Shown here: positions 47,040 to 58,265 of the stretch, piece by piece
Layout: each line of letters opens with the position of its first letter
Position numbering within the stretch: the first letter of the stretch is position 1
Source of the DNA: Membranipora membranacea
Taxonomy: Eukaryota; Bryozoa; Gymnolaemata; Cheilostomatida; Membraniporidae
Reading direction: 5' to 3'
DNA: 64,000 nucleotides
NCBI GenBank assembly: GCA_914767715.1
Contig: OU612071.1
Coordinates: 8,849,493-8,913,492 of the forward strand
The notes under the pieces: model-generated
What the model was told of the DNA's origin: nothing
The model's input: only the letters and a program-made list of their open reading frames with translations
Databases searched by the model: none
Translations under genes and position numbers: made by a program

Positions 47040-47855
47040 TGTATATTGTGAATAAAGTCTTGGATGCAGACCGGCTGTCCCACATCCAGTATAATAGACT
47101 GAAATAAAATCCTGGTAACAAGTGAATAAATAGCTTTATTTATCAAAATTCAATATTTTGTTAAATTACGATCAATTATAGAAAATCCATTACGGCTGAT
47201 TTTTTTTAACTTGAGCAAGGGAAAACGCACTGCTTCACCAAAATACCAGGAGTTTTGCATCTGTGTTATCTACGAGAAAAGTGGATTTACAAGAAATTGG
47301 CCTAGTGATAAATATCATAGACATTCAAAAACCATCAATTGACTTCGCCAAGATTTTATTTGGGAAAAGTAGAGAGTAGAAACTTGAGGCAATAATGACC
47401 GTAGATTTTTGACTCTCCCAGATAGTCTTGCTAATCGCGCTACCAATTACAAGCTGTCAAACATCGGTCATCCTAACTACCAAAATATCTGAGATCATGT
47501 TAATACTTACTAGGGATCTCTTCTGGGTTGTGTAACTTCATACACTGCAATAATACTTTCCACACAGGGCATCATGTTCAATAACAGTTGTTTGTTTAAT
47601 ATTTAGCTTACTATATATGTTTAGCAAATACAGTTGCTGTGTCATGTTTGGAAGTTTACCGGCTTCTTCTCACAAAGAAATTGTGTCAGGACAACCTTTT
47701 ATTTCTCATTACTTAACGTTTTCGTACCTGGATATCCACATATATGGTATAAGTAAAATAACCAAATATGACTTTTGCCGTGTTTGTTTTAAACAAGCAT
47801 GTGGCACAGTGCTTGTATGATGCTTGTATACACAAACGAATTCTGCATGAAAACG
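47040..47855. other. Spacer, no gene seen
   Basis: AT-rich sequence without supported frames or repeats. Confidence 0.35.
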
Positions 47856-47857
47856 CC

Positions 47858-47957
47858 CAAAACAACCCGCGGCCCAAAACGACCCGCGGCCAAAGATGGC
47901 CCGCGGCCCAAAACGGCCCGAGGCCCATAACGGCCCACGGTGCAAAACAGCCCAGCA
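47858..47957. repeat. GC-rich minisatellite, unit about 16 bp
   Basis: About six degenerate copies of GGCCCAAAACGGCCCGC follow one another. This is strikingly GC-rich in an AT-rich region and creates spurious open frames on both strands. Confidence 0.85.
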
Positions 47958-48231
47958 TGATTTAGGAGTTCTCCAAGTCCCAAAACATCTAAAAAATGAG
48001 TTAAGTAAAAAAACTGAAGTTTTAGGGAAAATATTTTGTTTTTGGGAATGAACTCAAGTTTTCAAACTTTTCGAAAAAACGGCCCAGCATGATTTTTGAG
48101 CTCTCCAAGTCCGTCCCAAAACCAAAAAACGAGTTAAGTCAACAAACTTAAGTTTTAGGGAAAAACATAACTTTTCAAATTCTAAAAAAAACGGCCTATC
48201 TTGGTTTTTGAGTTCTCCATGTCCCGAAACC
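47947..48231. repeat. Tandem repeat, unit about 113-132 bp, 2.3 copies
   Basis: Units begin at about 47947, 48079 and 48192, each with CGGCC(CA/TA), GATTT or GGTTT, GAGTTCTCCAAGTCC and AACTGAAGTTTTAGGG-like blocks. The 16-bp GC-rich minisatellite leads directly into the first unit, so the two are probably parts of one higher-order repeat. Confidence 0.75.
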
Positions 48232-49683
48232 GCAGGGCATCTTCAATAAATGTGTTTGCAATTTGATAGGGGATTGCGCAACTCAATCTTTTATCTCTTA
48301 TTTTGGGTTTGGCATTAACCAATGAAGACTGCAAATGCCATTTTCTGTGCATATTCAATTTCTCCGAGGCTTATCTCCCCTAGATAAATAAAGTATGTTC
48401 ATAGGAAAAAGTTCAGTTACTATAGTAAGTTATCTTACACTTTGATCTGTAGAGCTGTCTGCTGCCGCGCTTACATTTAACAGGTTTCACTCAGAATTTT
48501 AACCAGCCTGAGGTAAATCTTGTCAAACTCGCAATCATCTTCTATTTCCTCTACCACATAAAAGTTGTTTAAAAGTGAAAAATATTATAAGAATCCAAAG
48601 TACACGTCAGTGTGTACGGCTTCAACATAAATTCATGCACTACTATACGTTGACAAATTTTAATTTCATCTCCTCTAAAAGTGACAACGATATTTGATAC
48701 AACAATATCCTCGAGGAGCAAACAGACAACTTAAAACAAACTTTAATTGTTTTAGAAATTTATTTGACATTTTTTGCATTATATAGCGGACTCCATTAAC
48801 TGCAGATCCCAATTTTGAGATAGTTGGGCAAATTTTAACTGTATGCAATAAGGGAGCTTGGTCTTCATGTGGAGGTTTCTAAAATTCAGAAAAGAAAATT
48901 TTAGAAAATATCATAACAGTCACATTGGTTTTGTACTGTATGCTTGAAATTGAGTGAGATGAATATTTTACCCACAGACAATACAGATTTGGTTTTCACG
49001 TTCTTGCTGTTGCTATCAATAGAGTAATTATTGTTATGGAAATTCATCTCAATATCATCAGTGGAACCGCTGCCTCTCATCTTGCATCGCAAGAATAACA
49101 CTCCTCTAATACCCATTTCTACGTCTTTGATTATGATGGTTTCTGTTTTGATTTGGGTTAGGCCGTGTGGATTGGTTGTTTTAAATCGACAGGGGTTTGT
49201 ATATTTTTATTTGCCTGTGTGAATTATCTGCAGAGCTTTCCTTTTTGTTTTGGTTCAGGGGCTCTTCTATTTGCCTTTTTGATGAAGGGTTTGTGATTTC
49301 TGCTCTTGGGTTGTTTTCGGGTTGATTTGCCGGTAAGTTTGTAACCCCTTGGTATCCTACTCGGCCATGTCGAGCATTGGTGAACATGGCATGACTAAAA
49401 GTGACAGTGGAAACCTCAAAGAAGGCTGAATATTCAGTCTCTTTGATCTTCTCCACTTCACGTTCAGGAATCACATATAAAATTTGCAGGTTGTTCTCTT
49501 TTTGGAAACCCCAAAAGAGTTTTCATGAGTTAATGTTTAGATGTGGGTTTGATCTTTGACAAAATAGTTTTAAATGAAAGGAATTGGTGTGTGTGTGTAG
49601 ATGATGTAAATTGTGTATGCTTGAAAATGATAAAAAGTGATAAAAATGGTTACTAAAAATTATGTTAAGAATCAGAGTGTTTG
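48232..49683. other. Spacer, no supported gene
   Basis: A minus-strand open frame (49181-49474) encodes a polar peptide, but has no recognisable domain and no clear splice context. A short GT repeat is near 49590. Confidence 0.35.
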
Positions 49684-49971
49684 TTATGTACTTCTTAGCT
49701 TCTCTGTCCTAAAGCGGGGCATCTGAGTGGCGACAGACACCCGAGTCTTTCGCCCACCCTTCCTAATTATAAGCTTGTTGAGTGGGTGCCCCTTATTGTT
49801 GAAAATATTGGACATGGTGTTACTTGACAGGTAAGCTATAAAATCTTGGATATATGGCAGCTGATAATGACATACGGCATCTCTATAGTGCATATCACTG
49901 TTTATGACTCTCATTGCTTGCGTTGTGTGTGATTTCTCTACATTCAACAGCCGGCAAATTTTTTAAATGAG

Positions 49972-50092
49972 TTAAGATTCGAATTGAGCTTCTTGTTCAT
50001 TTCGAATCTGTTCTGGAACACCCACATAGCAGAATACCTGCAGGTTGCAAGCTTTTCTTACATCCTCAGTTGCCGCACATGGTAGGCATAAT
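49972..50092 (-). CDS. Possible terminal coding exon of an unknown gene
   Basis: On the minus strand the acceptor CATTTCAG is followed by a 121-nt open stretch: LCLPCAATEDVRKACNLQVF, then CYVGVPEQIRNEQEAQFES and a TAA stop. The C-x-x-C start and the consistent frame look coding. An 87-codon open frame lies just downstream (49684-49947), in what may be 3' sequence. No family is recognised and no further exon was found upstream. Confidence 0.3.
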
Positions 50093-51343
50093 CTGAAATG
50101 GTAAACTATGAAAGAGCAAATGGTGGTAAAGATGGGTATTCATCTCTACCTATTGCAGTCAATGAAATACATCGCTGCAAACAATGAAGTTTATTCTGTA
50201 TGGGAAAAAAACCGATGATAAATGAATTAATTCATATGACCAGGGATTTCGGGACAAAGTCTGCTGCATCTACTCGCTATGCGAGACAACTCAACTCTTA
50301 AGTCTCATAAATTTATCAGCTTGTACTAAATCTATCCACTTATTTTGTAATAGAGCACAACTCCTCAGCATCCACCACTGCTCACACCATCATTGTTAAT
50401 TCAGGGATATGCTGAACACCCTTGTAAATCAATAATTTCAGTTTAAATTCACAACAAAATGGGCAATGATCTTTGTCAGAACTGTCATTAATATATTGAA
50501 CTCTTGTAATAAACTTACTGATTACAAAACAATGGTTAATATATAAAGAGCATCAACTGTTACAGGCCAATTCAAATTTTGAAGAAGCAGCCATGCTTCT
50601 TAACAAATGTTTACAAGGGTCAGCTATATAAGGATTCTGAACTTGTGGGCCAATCAAAGATGAGAATAAATGCGGTCAAGCAGCCATATATAATAGCAAT
50701 TTGCCTGTTCAGGGTCAGATATGTTCCCCCTATCCATATAATGTATAATATGTATATTTACATATATCAGTGGTTGGCTCTGATAAGGTAAATACAATCT
50801 ATTCTATTTACAATCGCTGAACAGCCCCTAGATCTTCTATGTTCACAATAACTATACCTTATTCTATTATGGTGATGATGGTCACGAGCAGACCAAGAGG
50901 CTGAGTTTTGGTATCGATGCATCTTGAACACCCAAACAGTGATATTGGGCTTGTTTGGTTACAACTTGGTATTCGGTCACGATAATTATAGTCCTATATA
51001 GGTCATAATCATAAAATGAAATGAAATCATATTATCCTGATAGTGGAGAATGTATTTCACAGAACCTGTTTATATCAAAAAACATTAGATACCTACCTCA
51101 TGGGTTACTGCATCAGTGACTTACCTCATCAGTTACTTACCTCATCACGATGGGAAAGCACTGTTTTACAATTATTTGTTACCCTTCTCCTTAAACCACC
51201 ATGTGCTCTTTAAGTAGGAGAGGAGGTATCAACATCCAAATATCGTTGTACTCTCTTCTAATTGTATGACACAGGATAACGCAAGATTTCTTACTGGACA
51301 GAAAAAATTTTGTTTTGGGGAGAAATTGTGTACTAAAATCTAG
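50093..51343. other. Spacer, no gene seen
   Basis: No supported frame. From about 51335 the sequence becomes the intron-like lead-in of exon 4'. Confidence 0.4.
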
Positions 51344-51379
51344 CTGAGATCCAACATTTCTATAAGTGTTGGATCCCAG
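51344..51379. repeat. Intronic hairpin before CTL-10
   Basis: CTGAGATCCAACA pairs with TGTTGGATCCCAG, 13 positions with one G-T or mismatch pair, around the same 10-nt loop as at 33671 and 40650. Confidence 0.75.
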
Positions 51380-51457
51380 TAGTTATCAGCATCTATCTTT
51401 GTGTTAATATTGAAAGCTTACCCTTGAAAACAGAAAGTCTATGATTACTATTTATAG

Positions 51458-51693
51458 GGTGGACAGGAGCAGCTTGGATTGGCGCAATGAAACTCAACAA
51501 CAGCCCAGAGTTCAGATGGTATGGTATCAATACTGGGCCTGTAACATTGAGTTACTGGGCAGTCGGGCAACCTAACAATCCCGGCACCCAGCATTGTGTT
51601 GGTACCTCGGGAGACTGATATCACTATTACTGGTGTGACCTTGGTTGTAGCGCATATAAACTGTACTTCCTATGTGAGCAGGAAACTAACTAA
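51458..51693 (+). pseudogene. CTL-10: orphan exon 4' with a premature stop
   Basis: It has acceptor TTTATAG and the standard 236-nt length. TGA at 51616 replaces the TGC cysteine codon, exactly as in the exon 4' at 23843. There is no exon 1, 2 or 3 in the 7.7 kb upstream. Its 3' flank and poly(A)-signal region match the other exons 4', and these run on into the CTL-11 promoter. That mirrors the order exon 4' then complete gene seen at 23843/CTL-4, 33785/CTL-7 and 40764/CTL-9. Confidence 0.82.
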
Positions 51694-52146
51694 TATATGC
51701 AATGTCTTGTTATATGTCGTCAAACAGTATACAATAAAATACTTCTGAAAAGAAATTGCCTTTTTGTTTACACCAGATTCAATTGATATGGTCGCCTGAA
51801 GTGATGTGATATATAAAGCAATATTATATATTTGCCTGCATGCAGCAGAGATTCGGATTTCTTACTAGAATGACTGCAGCAGTAAATTTCACATAACTTC
51901 AGGAGGTGTGGCAGGTCGTATAAAATGATAGAGAGACGGGAAATTTACTTATCACCACATATTTTTTTGAAGGACTTGCATATATATTACAAAACGATGG
52001 CCCGATCATATGGTGTAAAGCACCAGCTGGGTGTTTCTATGATATTATGATATCGTCCATGAGATTATAGCGTATATATTGGCTCTGATTAGCTGGTGGA
52101 TCGGAGAGAAGCAATGCCAGGTTAGATGGCACTTTCCAGAAATGTG

Positions 52147-52462
52147 AAAGTTATTCACGTCATCTATCACTATATGTCAATAGGTACTTTCAGTGACCTG
52201 CTATTGGCTTTCTTTGCCACCTAACAGCCAATCAGCTCAGTGCAAACACATTTACTGTCAAAACCTCCTCCATATAAGAATCCTAATGCAGTGACTGACC
52301 TACATAATACACCAAAGTACGGAGAACAAGCAATGATACAATATTATTGTGACGCTTCAATTTTTGAAATGGGAAGAGACAGGTTGTGTGTTATCAGTAA
52401 CTTTGTCGATGATACTCTGAATTTAGTGTCATTATATGGGTCACGTAACAGGATCTGGAATG
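52147..52462 (+). promoter_or_regulatory. CTL-11 promoter and leader exon
   Basis: It has a CRE-like TTCACGTCATC (about 52153-52163), an inverted CCAAT (ATTGG, 52203-52207), a CCAAT (52228-52232) and TATAAG (52273-52278). The leader ends at 52462 before GTATGTAAGT. It is the most complete of the four copies of this promoter. Confidence 0.65.
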
Positions 52463-52643
52463 GTATGTAAGTGATGGTAATACATATGGCCTTCAAGATA
52501 ACATTACTACAACGGAAGTATCATGCTCCGAATTCCTGATAATAACAAGCAAGCTGGTGCTTCACATGCCGGCCCACATACAAGAAGCCTTCTTAGGAGC
52601 ATATACCAAACACCACTCTACCTGAATCCCTGACTGAGCAAAG

Positions 52644-54531
52644 ATGGGTGTTTCAGTAGAGAAACGTGGTAGACCTGATCGTCAAAGTAAAGTCATAGTC
52701 GGCGCATTTACTCTGGTCTTCCTGCTGATAGCTGTAATGTTTTGTGTCGGTGGTATAGGTGCTCTTCACATCAAAGAGCTTCAGGATAGGATTGAGAGCT
52801 TAGAGAAGGTCAGTTTATATTTATATTTGAAGACTACCCAAAGACCAACGCATATTATGATAAAGTTGTTCACCGTGACATCCCAATGCAGTGAGTGAGG
52901 GTTGACTTCCCTTGCAGGATACAATTTTACCACCATCAATAATTCATGCGAAGTAGAACATCAAACTTTTTCCCATGCAAATCTTACACACTTTATCATG
53001 AGTAACTGCCATAATTTAACATGCTTTGGTCTTTGAGTACCATTATTTTTTGGAATGGCTGCATACTTAGAAAATGACTTCTCAAGCAGTAATTAACATT
53101 ACGTCCAACCATAATGTTAACCTTAAAATAGGACAATTATATGGAATTTTTTCAACAATTTTGTTGCACTTGCGTATGAACAACTATAAATGATGTCCTG
53201 TTTCAGGTTTGTGGGCCCAATCAAGACAATCCGATTGACAGACGAGAGGTCCTATCATCATCATCTTTATCGTCGAACCAAGACATCCAAGCTCTGTTTG
53301 TGACCCAGCTACAGGATAGGATATCTAACGTGCAAGTCCAGTGCAAGGTTGGGGATTCGGACCTCCAGCGTGAAATCACTGATCAGGCAGCTGGTCTCAG
53401 AAAAGAGATGAAATCTGAATCCTCGCGTGTTCAACAACAATTTGATGATATTCGTTTGCAACTCAGTAAGGAACTTGGCACAGTTGATAAAGAGATTGAG
53501 AGAGTTACCGACAAGATAGCGCTTCATCATCCTAATTATACAGGTAATTATCTATCTAGATTCTGTTTTGTAATCTGAATGAATGATTAGTAAAGGCAAA
53601 GGACAGAGAAAAGTGGTAGACATAATTAATAGCCCCAAAGTTATTGAAGTGCTGCTGAAACCAATCCCTATTTTATATTTGAAACTTTTTAGTAATGAGG
53701 GGGTCAATGCTTATATAATAGTTGTGTTCCTTAGCATGCTCATGATCTTCCATGATATACTGTTTATCGTCTCTTCATATTCTGCAGATATCACTTGTGC
53801 CTCTGGCTACAAACTGAATCCATATCGAGGTACATGCACCAGATTTGTCAGGACCCTTCTCAGCTGGTTTGATGCTAGAGAAAGTTGTGAAAATGCTGGT
53901 GAATATCTTGCCACATTTGATACTGTGGAGTCAGCTTCCTGGGTCAGACACCAACAGCTTACTGCAGGTAACTACTTACTACTTACTCACATATTTGCTG
54001 TTTTGCAGGATAAGTCTTAGGCAAATTTGATAACAAAGTTTTGTGAACTGAAACAGTAATCCAAAAAGTGATGTGATATTATTCTTATCTAAGCAAAAAC
54101 CAAGTGATTCACATCGATTATCTTTATATGAACTCTGTTAAGAGAACTGGCCCCATCCAAATTTGCTTCCCAATCTGCATCTTCCAGTCCCAAATTTTTC
54201 TCTCCACACAACATTTTGCGGATAACGAATTTTCAGCAGCTTATCCTAGAAACAGGCAATCCTCAACACTCACTTGAATCAATATTTACTAATTGTAGGG
54301 TGGACAGGATCTGCCTGGATTGGTGCAAGAAAACTCAGTGACAGCACAGAGTTCAGATGGTACGGTATTAACACTGGGCCTGTATCTTTGAGTTACTGGG
54401 CAGTCGGACAACCTAACACTCCCGGCACCAAGCATTGTGTGGCTACCTGGCCGGCGCACCATCACTACTACTGGGATGACGAAATTTGTGGTTCTAAACA
54501 TAACTTTGTATGTGAACAGAAAACTAACTAA
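52644..54531 (+). CDS. CTL-11: intact type II membrane C-type lectin receptor
   Basis: The exons are 52644-52808, 53207-53543, 53788-53967 and 54299-54531, open with standard borders, lengths and phases (304 residues). Domain order is as in CTL-4. Both stalk cysteines and the N-Y-T sequon are kept. The CTLD has six cysteines, Q-P-N in the ligand-site loop and W-D-D before the fifth cysteine. Differences from CTL-4 cluster in exon 4 (for example GSAWIG, QPNTPGTKHC, EICGSKHNFVCE). The polyadenylation signal is AATAAA (54582). With CTL-4 and CTL-9 it forms the best preserved subfamily. Confidence 0.93.
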
Positions 54532-54796
54532 TATCTGTCCTTCTCTTGCTATATGGAAGGGTGAGAAAGTTTTTTATCAACAATAAAATACTTCTGGAGG
54601 AAATTGCCTTATGAAATTATATTAAATTGATATGGTGGCCTGGACCTGCCACAAACTTAAAATAGAAGTGAGTGATATATCAATTCTCTTTGTCTCTTCG
54701 CATACCCATTTTGCGTTCAATCACTATAGATCATGTTTTCTTATTAGAAGACAAATCAGCAACACTTCAGCGTGCGCAAGGTTCTTTATCATACCT

Positions 54797-55081
54797 ATAT
54801 AGGTTATCAGGTTAGCCTTGTGGTTAGCGGGTTGGATCATCAATCTGACGACCGGGGTTCGATTCTCGTGCATGTCCACTGGTGTTACCTGAGAAGCCGA
54901 GTTCGGTTGGGTGTTCCAATGAGTACCAGCGCTTCATGCGATGTAGGTTCTCATTAGTCAGGGTTGGCTATGGAGTGCTTGGACCCAGTGACCGGGCGGT
55001 AATGATACAATGTTCACCGCTTAGAAGTACCCATTGTGGCTTACATTAAGCGGTATATAAAAAAACTCATTATTATTATTT
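54797..55081 (+). mobile_element. tRNA-headed SINE with ATT tail
   Basis: A 285-bp insertion splits sequence that is continuous after CTL-4 (27236-27250) and CTL-9 (44050-44065): CATACCTGGTCAAATT. The 5-bp duplication TACCT flanks it (54792-54796 and 55082-55086). The head has an A-box (TAGCCTTGTGGTTAGCGGG) and a B-box (GGGGTTCGATTCTCG). The tail (AAGCGGTATATAAAAAAACT, then ATTATTATTATT) resembles a LINE 3' end, the usual SINE design. Confidence 0.92.
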
Positions 55082-55234
55082 TACCTGGTCAAATTTTCAT
55101 TGCATTTGAACAAATAGGGGCCCCTTGGCAGCCTCTCAAATACACCAATGTCTATAAGCCGCCTCATTGATTTGTATTATATGGAACCCAGCTAGGAAAC
55201 CTTCAAGCGTTTCTTTTCATTTCTATCTTCTATC

Positions 55235-57270
55235 TGATATCAGCATTAACTGACGCTGATATAGGCCATAAGATTATAGTGCGTGTCGTCATTCAATCTT
55301 ATATGCAGCACTAGTAGAGAAAAGGTGTTCTGCCGATTCTTTCACCTCTTGGCAGAACAAACAGTCAATTCTCACTCCTGGCATCTTATATTTTGCAATG
55401 AAATCTCCCGTCTTAATCCCTCCAAGAGCTATCCTCCACATAAAATCTATATTCTTAATTTATATTAATCCGCCACCCCGCATTGTGAAAACCCTTCCCC
55501 TATCATTATCTTTGTCAACTTCTTTGGGCACCCTAATATCGATAGGGTCTTCTTTTCCACAAAGCTGTGCACCACTCTGACACACAGACACATGTTAAAC
55601 CCTATCCTTTCCAAACAATCCCATAACTTCCTCCTCAACCTATCAACCTCAATATACACTCCCCAGAGACTAAAGCTGATATAGAGTATGTATCACCTGT
55701 CATCCTCCGAGACCAATGACCAAAAATCAACCCAAGACCACTGTTCTCAATTGCGTCTCCTCAGTGGCACTGTCAGAGTTTTGAACCGTGCTGGTGGTTT
55801 TTGTGTCTTGGCTGGCTCCCGAGTATGGGCTTGGTAACGTTGGGGGTCATAGACCACTCTAGGCCACTCTAGGGGTACTGGCAACAAGGTCTCCCGGCAA
55901 ACTCCTCTCAGCTTCTTCAGCAAAACCATATATGTTTTCTCTTTAGTGTGCCAGCAGCTTGGCCGACTAGCTGGGTCATTGAATGGTGTTCAAACATTTG
56001 GCTGGATGTGAACCGGACTCCCCCGCACCCACAGACACGTTGGAGAACGTGGCTCCACACATGGTTTTCTAATGCTGTAGTGGTTTTCTCTGTAGCCTGG
56101 CATGACCCCAGATTACAGGTTTGAGAGTACTGATTTTTGGCCATTTTCACTCGACCTTATCTCTTTTTACGCTCCTTTTCACATTTGTCACCTTCTCAAA
56201 GCTATATCCCTCCTGCAGGGCAAACCCTTGAAGAATCTCTTAACATAAGAATTGGGCTAGTAACATAGGATTGAAATTTAGATGCAGTACCATAGTTATT
56301 TTGTCGGTAGAATACATATTTTGAGAAGGTCCCTATGTCATGAGCAATGTTGATTGACACTGATATGTTACCGCTGCCATCACTGAGCGTGGCTTTCATT
56401 CGGGGTAGAGGCTACTGGCTCAAGTGACTCTGCAGGGACCGGGCAACTCGCTACAGGTTTGGGTTGAAGTGAGCTTTTCAATAGGTCTATCAATTCTTCT
56501 GCCTTGGCCATGGCCATGGCAGATCTCATTTCATATTCCTGCTTTTGAGTTTCGAGGATGGCTGCGCGCCGCACCTCTTAATCATGCCTTTTGGCTCTGT
56601 AAATTTCTTCGAGCCGTGCCTCCTCGGCGTCAAGCTCTGCGAGCTAGCCTTCTCGCAATTCCAAATTAGCTTTAAAGGAGTCAAATACCTTGACCAAACC
56701 TTCGGCGGTCTTTTTTGAAGGGGCCGGGGATTCGCGAGGGAATCAGCTAAAGACGGGGCGGGTGTTTGACTTATGGGGTAGGCTTAAGCACTGAGGAATA
56801 AGTCTTCAAGTTCATAAAGGACGGGATAGTGGCGGTTGGGACCAGGAGAGAGGTCAACGGAACAGATGGGTCTTCTGATCCTAAATCGGCTGGATGGGGG
56901 GCTGCAGCAGCAGGGGCTTTCCTCTGTGACTTTGGTTTAATGGACTTTGTGCCGTTGGAGGTCAACTAATTTCACTTTGGGGTTACCACAGCTATCTCTA
57001 AAGTGACCTAAGCCACCACCATTCCAACACACAGTGTTTGGACAATTTCCCTTGGAGTGCCCCGACTCCTGGCAATGCCTCCAAAAGCATTTAAGCAGTG
57101 GACAATAACCCAACGCATGTTTCGGATTATGCCGCTTGCAATTCGGGCAAAAAGCCTGGTCCGGTGGAGACTTACCGTCTGCCATGGGTTTAGACTTGTA
57201 TCGCTTTATGGTATTTCTTGTACTAGGTACGTGTGAGTTTATTGGAAATAATATGATATAGTTCAAACAC
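55235..57270 (-). mobile_element. Longest copy of the retroelement remnant
   Basis: On the minus strand, from 57266: a zinc-knuckle protein, a charged segment (MRRAAILETQKQEYEMRSAM, about 56574-56380), then the frames shared with the copies after CTL-9 and CTL-4 (CQATEKTTTALEN at about 56090; LRRKLWDCLERIG at about 55630). Frames are broken in many places. Zinc knuckles are found in gag proteins and in ORF1 of some LINEs; which of the two applies here is open. Confidence 0.65.
56937..57266 (-). pseudogene. gag/ORF1-like zinc-knuckle fragment
   Basis: The frame of 109 codons holds a cysteine-histidine series: CPNCKRHNPKHALGYCP, CFWRHCQESGHSKGNCP and CWNGGGLGHFRDSCG. The second and third resemble CCHC knuckles, but the second has an extra residue between its first two cysteines and the third has glycine in place of its second cysteine. 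It is therefore decayed. The first looks like a separate zinc-binding segment. Nucleic-acid binding is the known role of such knuckles. Confidence 0.7.
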
Positions 57271-57511
57271 GCTGTCAGTTTTACCTATGATTTCCACTAT
57301 GTTGAGGAGGTAGAGGAATATCCGTAAGGAGATCTCTCACCCACCAGTATATCCAGTTGTGTTAGGTTGTTAACTGGCCGGTGTTTTGGCTTCTCGGTGA
57401 ACACTTATGTTCAGGTTGTCTGCTGTAAAAAGGCAAAGAAAAATGATATAGCATATCGAGAAACTGAAAAATTATGCAGAAAAAATAAATTATATATTAT
57501 CTTTTTCAGGT

Positions 57512-58126
57512 TCAATGACTTTCAGTCAATGGCACATAAACTTTGAACTTAAAATTGTTGCTGTCCTTATTCCTGTCCGTACATAGTCTCCTTGATTTTC
57601 GGAAATAAATCCTTCTCCCAGCAGGACCATAGCTGCCAGTGTATCGCAACACGCTGTGAGCCCGTAGGAAATGAGTGAGTAAGACATTCCTCCAAGTGCT
57701 ACTCTTCACAACTATCTGAAAATATATCAACCAACTCATAATTAAAGTGGATCATTAAAGCTAAAGCTGTATTACTTGAGATAATGAACACGGGTTGTAT
57801 GAGAAAAAATTGCATTGAAAGTCTGTAATTAACGCTGTCTGAAAGCTGATTGCACTGCCGTTCCGCGTTGTCGCAAAAGAATTAGAAGAAAATATATTAT
57901 TGGTTAAATATTAAAAACACTTATACCATGCTTCACGGCTCTCTTAATCATTGACAAAAACGTTGGGGTCCTTGTCAACAATTCCTTATTAACGTCTTCA
58001 ATAAATACAGCTATACTTTCTGTCGTAACATTTCCCCTAAATACGCTTTGATACTTCCTGCTAGCGATATCTCTTAAAGTGATAGTCCTACTAGGCCATG
58101 TTTGGTATGGTTTTAAAGATCTCAGG
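57512..58126 (-). CDS. Two exons of an unrecognised minus-strand gene
   Basis: The exons on the minus strand are 58126-57927 and 57711-57512. The first follows acceptor TTTTCAG and reads LRSLKPYQTWPSRTITLRDI, then FIEDVNKELLTRTPTFLSMI, ending with donor G|GTATAAG. The second joins in frame at AG|TTGTGAAG and reads VVKSSTWRNVLLTHFLRAHS, then GRRIYFRKSRRLCTDRN, stopping at 57512. Together they give about 132 codons without a stop. Sequence quality (basic, many aromatic residues, no stops, good splice borders) supports real coding origin. I do not recognise the family. Upstream exons were not found before 59.4 kb. It may be a host gene end or a transposon gene. Confidence 0.45.
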
Positions 58127-58208
58127 CTGAAAAGTCATTAGGGTATATGAAATAAAACAGCGTATGAACCTAATTGCAGTAAAACTGCTGCAAAGTCTGA
58201 AGATTGGG

Positions 58209-58265
58209 ATCATAGTGGATCATAGTGATTTATTGCCTCCCCTGACCACTATGATCCACAATGAT
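58209..58265. repeat. Imperfect hairpin, 19-bp arms
   Basis: ATCATAGTGGATCATAGTG pairs with CCACTATGATCCACAATGAT (about one or two mismatches) around an 18-nt loop. Confidence 0.75.

Noticed and set aside
47709-47958. Minus-strand frames rich in G-P-R-A-V-L
   Set aside because: They are translations of the GC-rich minisatellite and have no other support.
49181-49474. 97-codon minus-strand frame as a gene
   Set aside because: It has no recognised domain, paralogue or splice context in the window; it is recorded only as part of the spacer.
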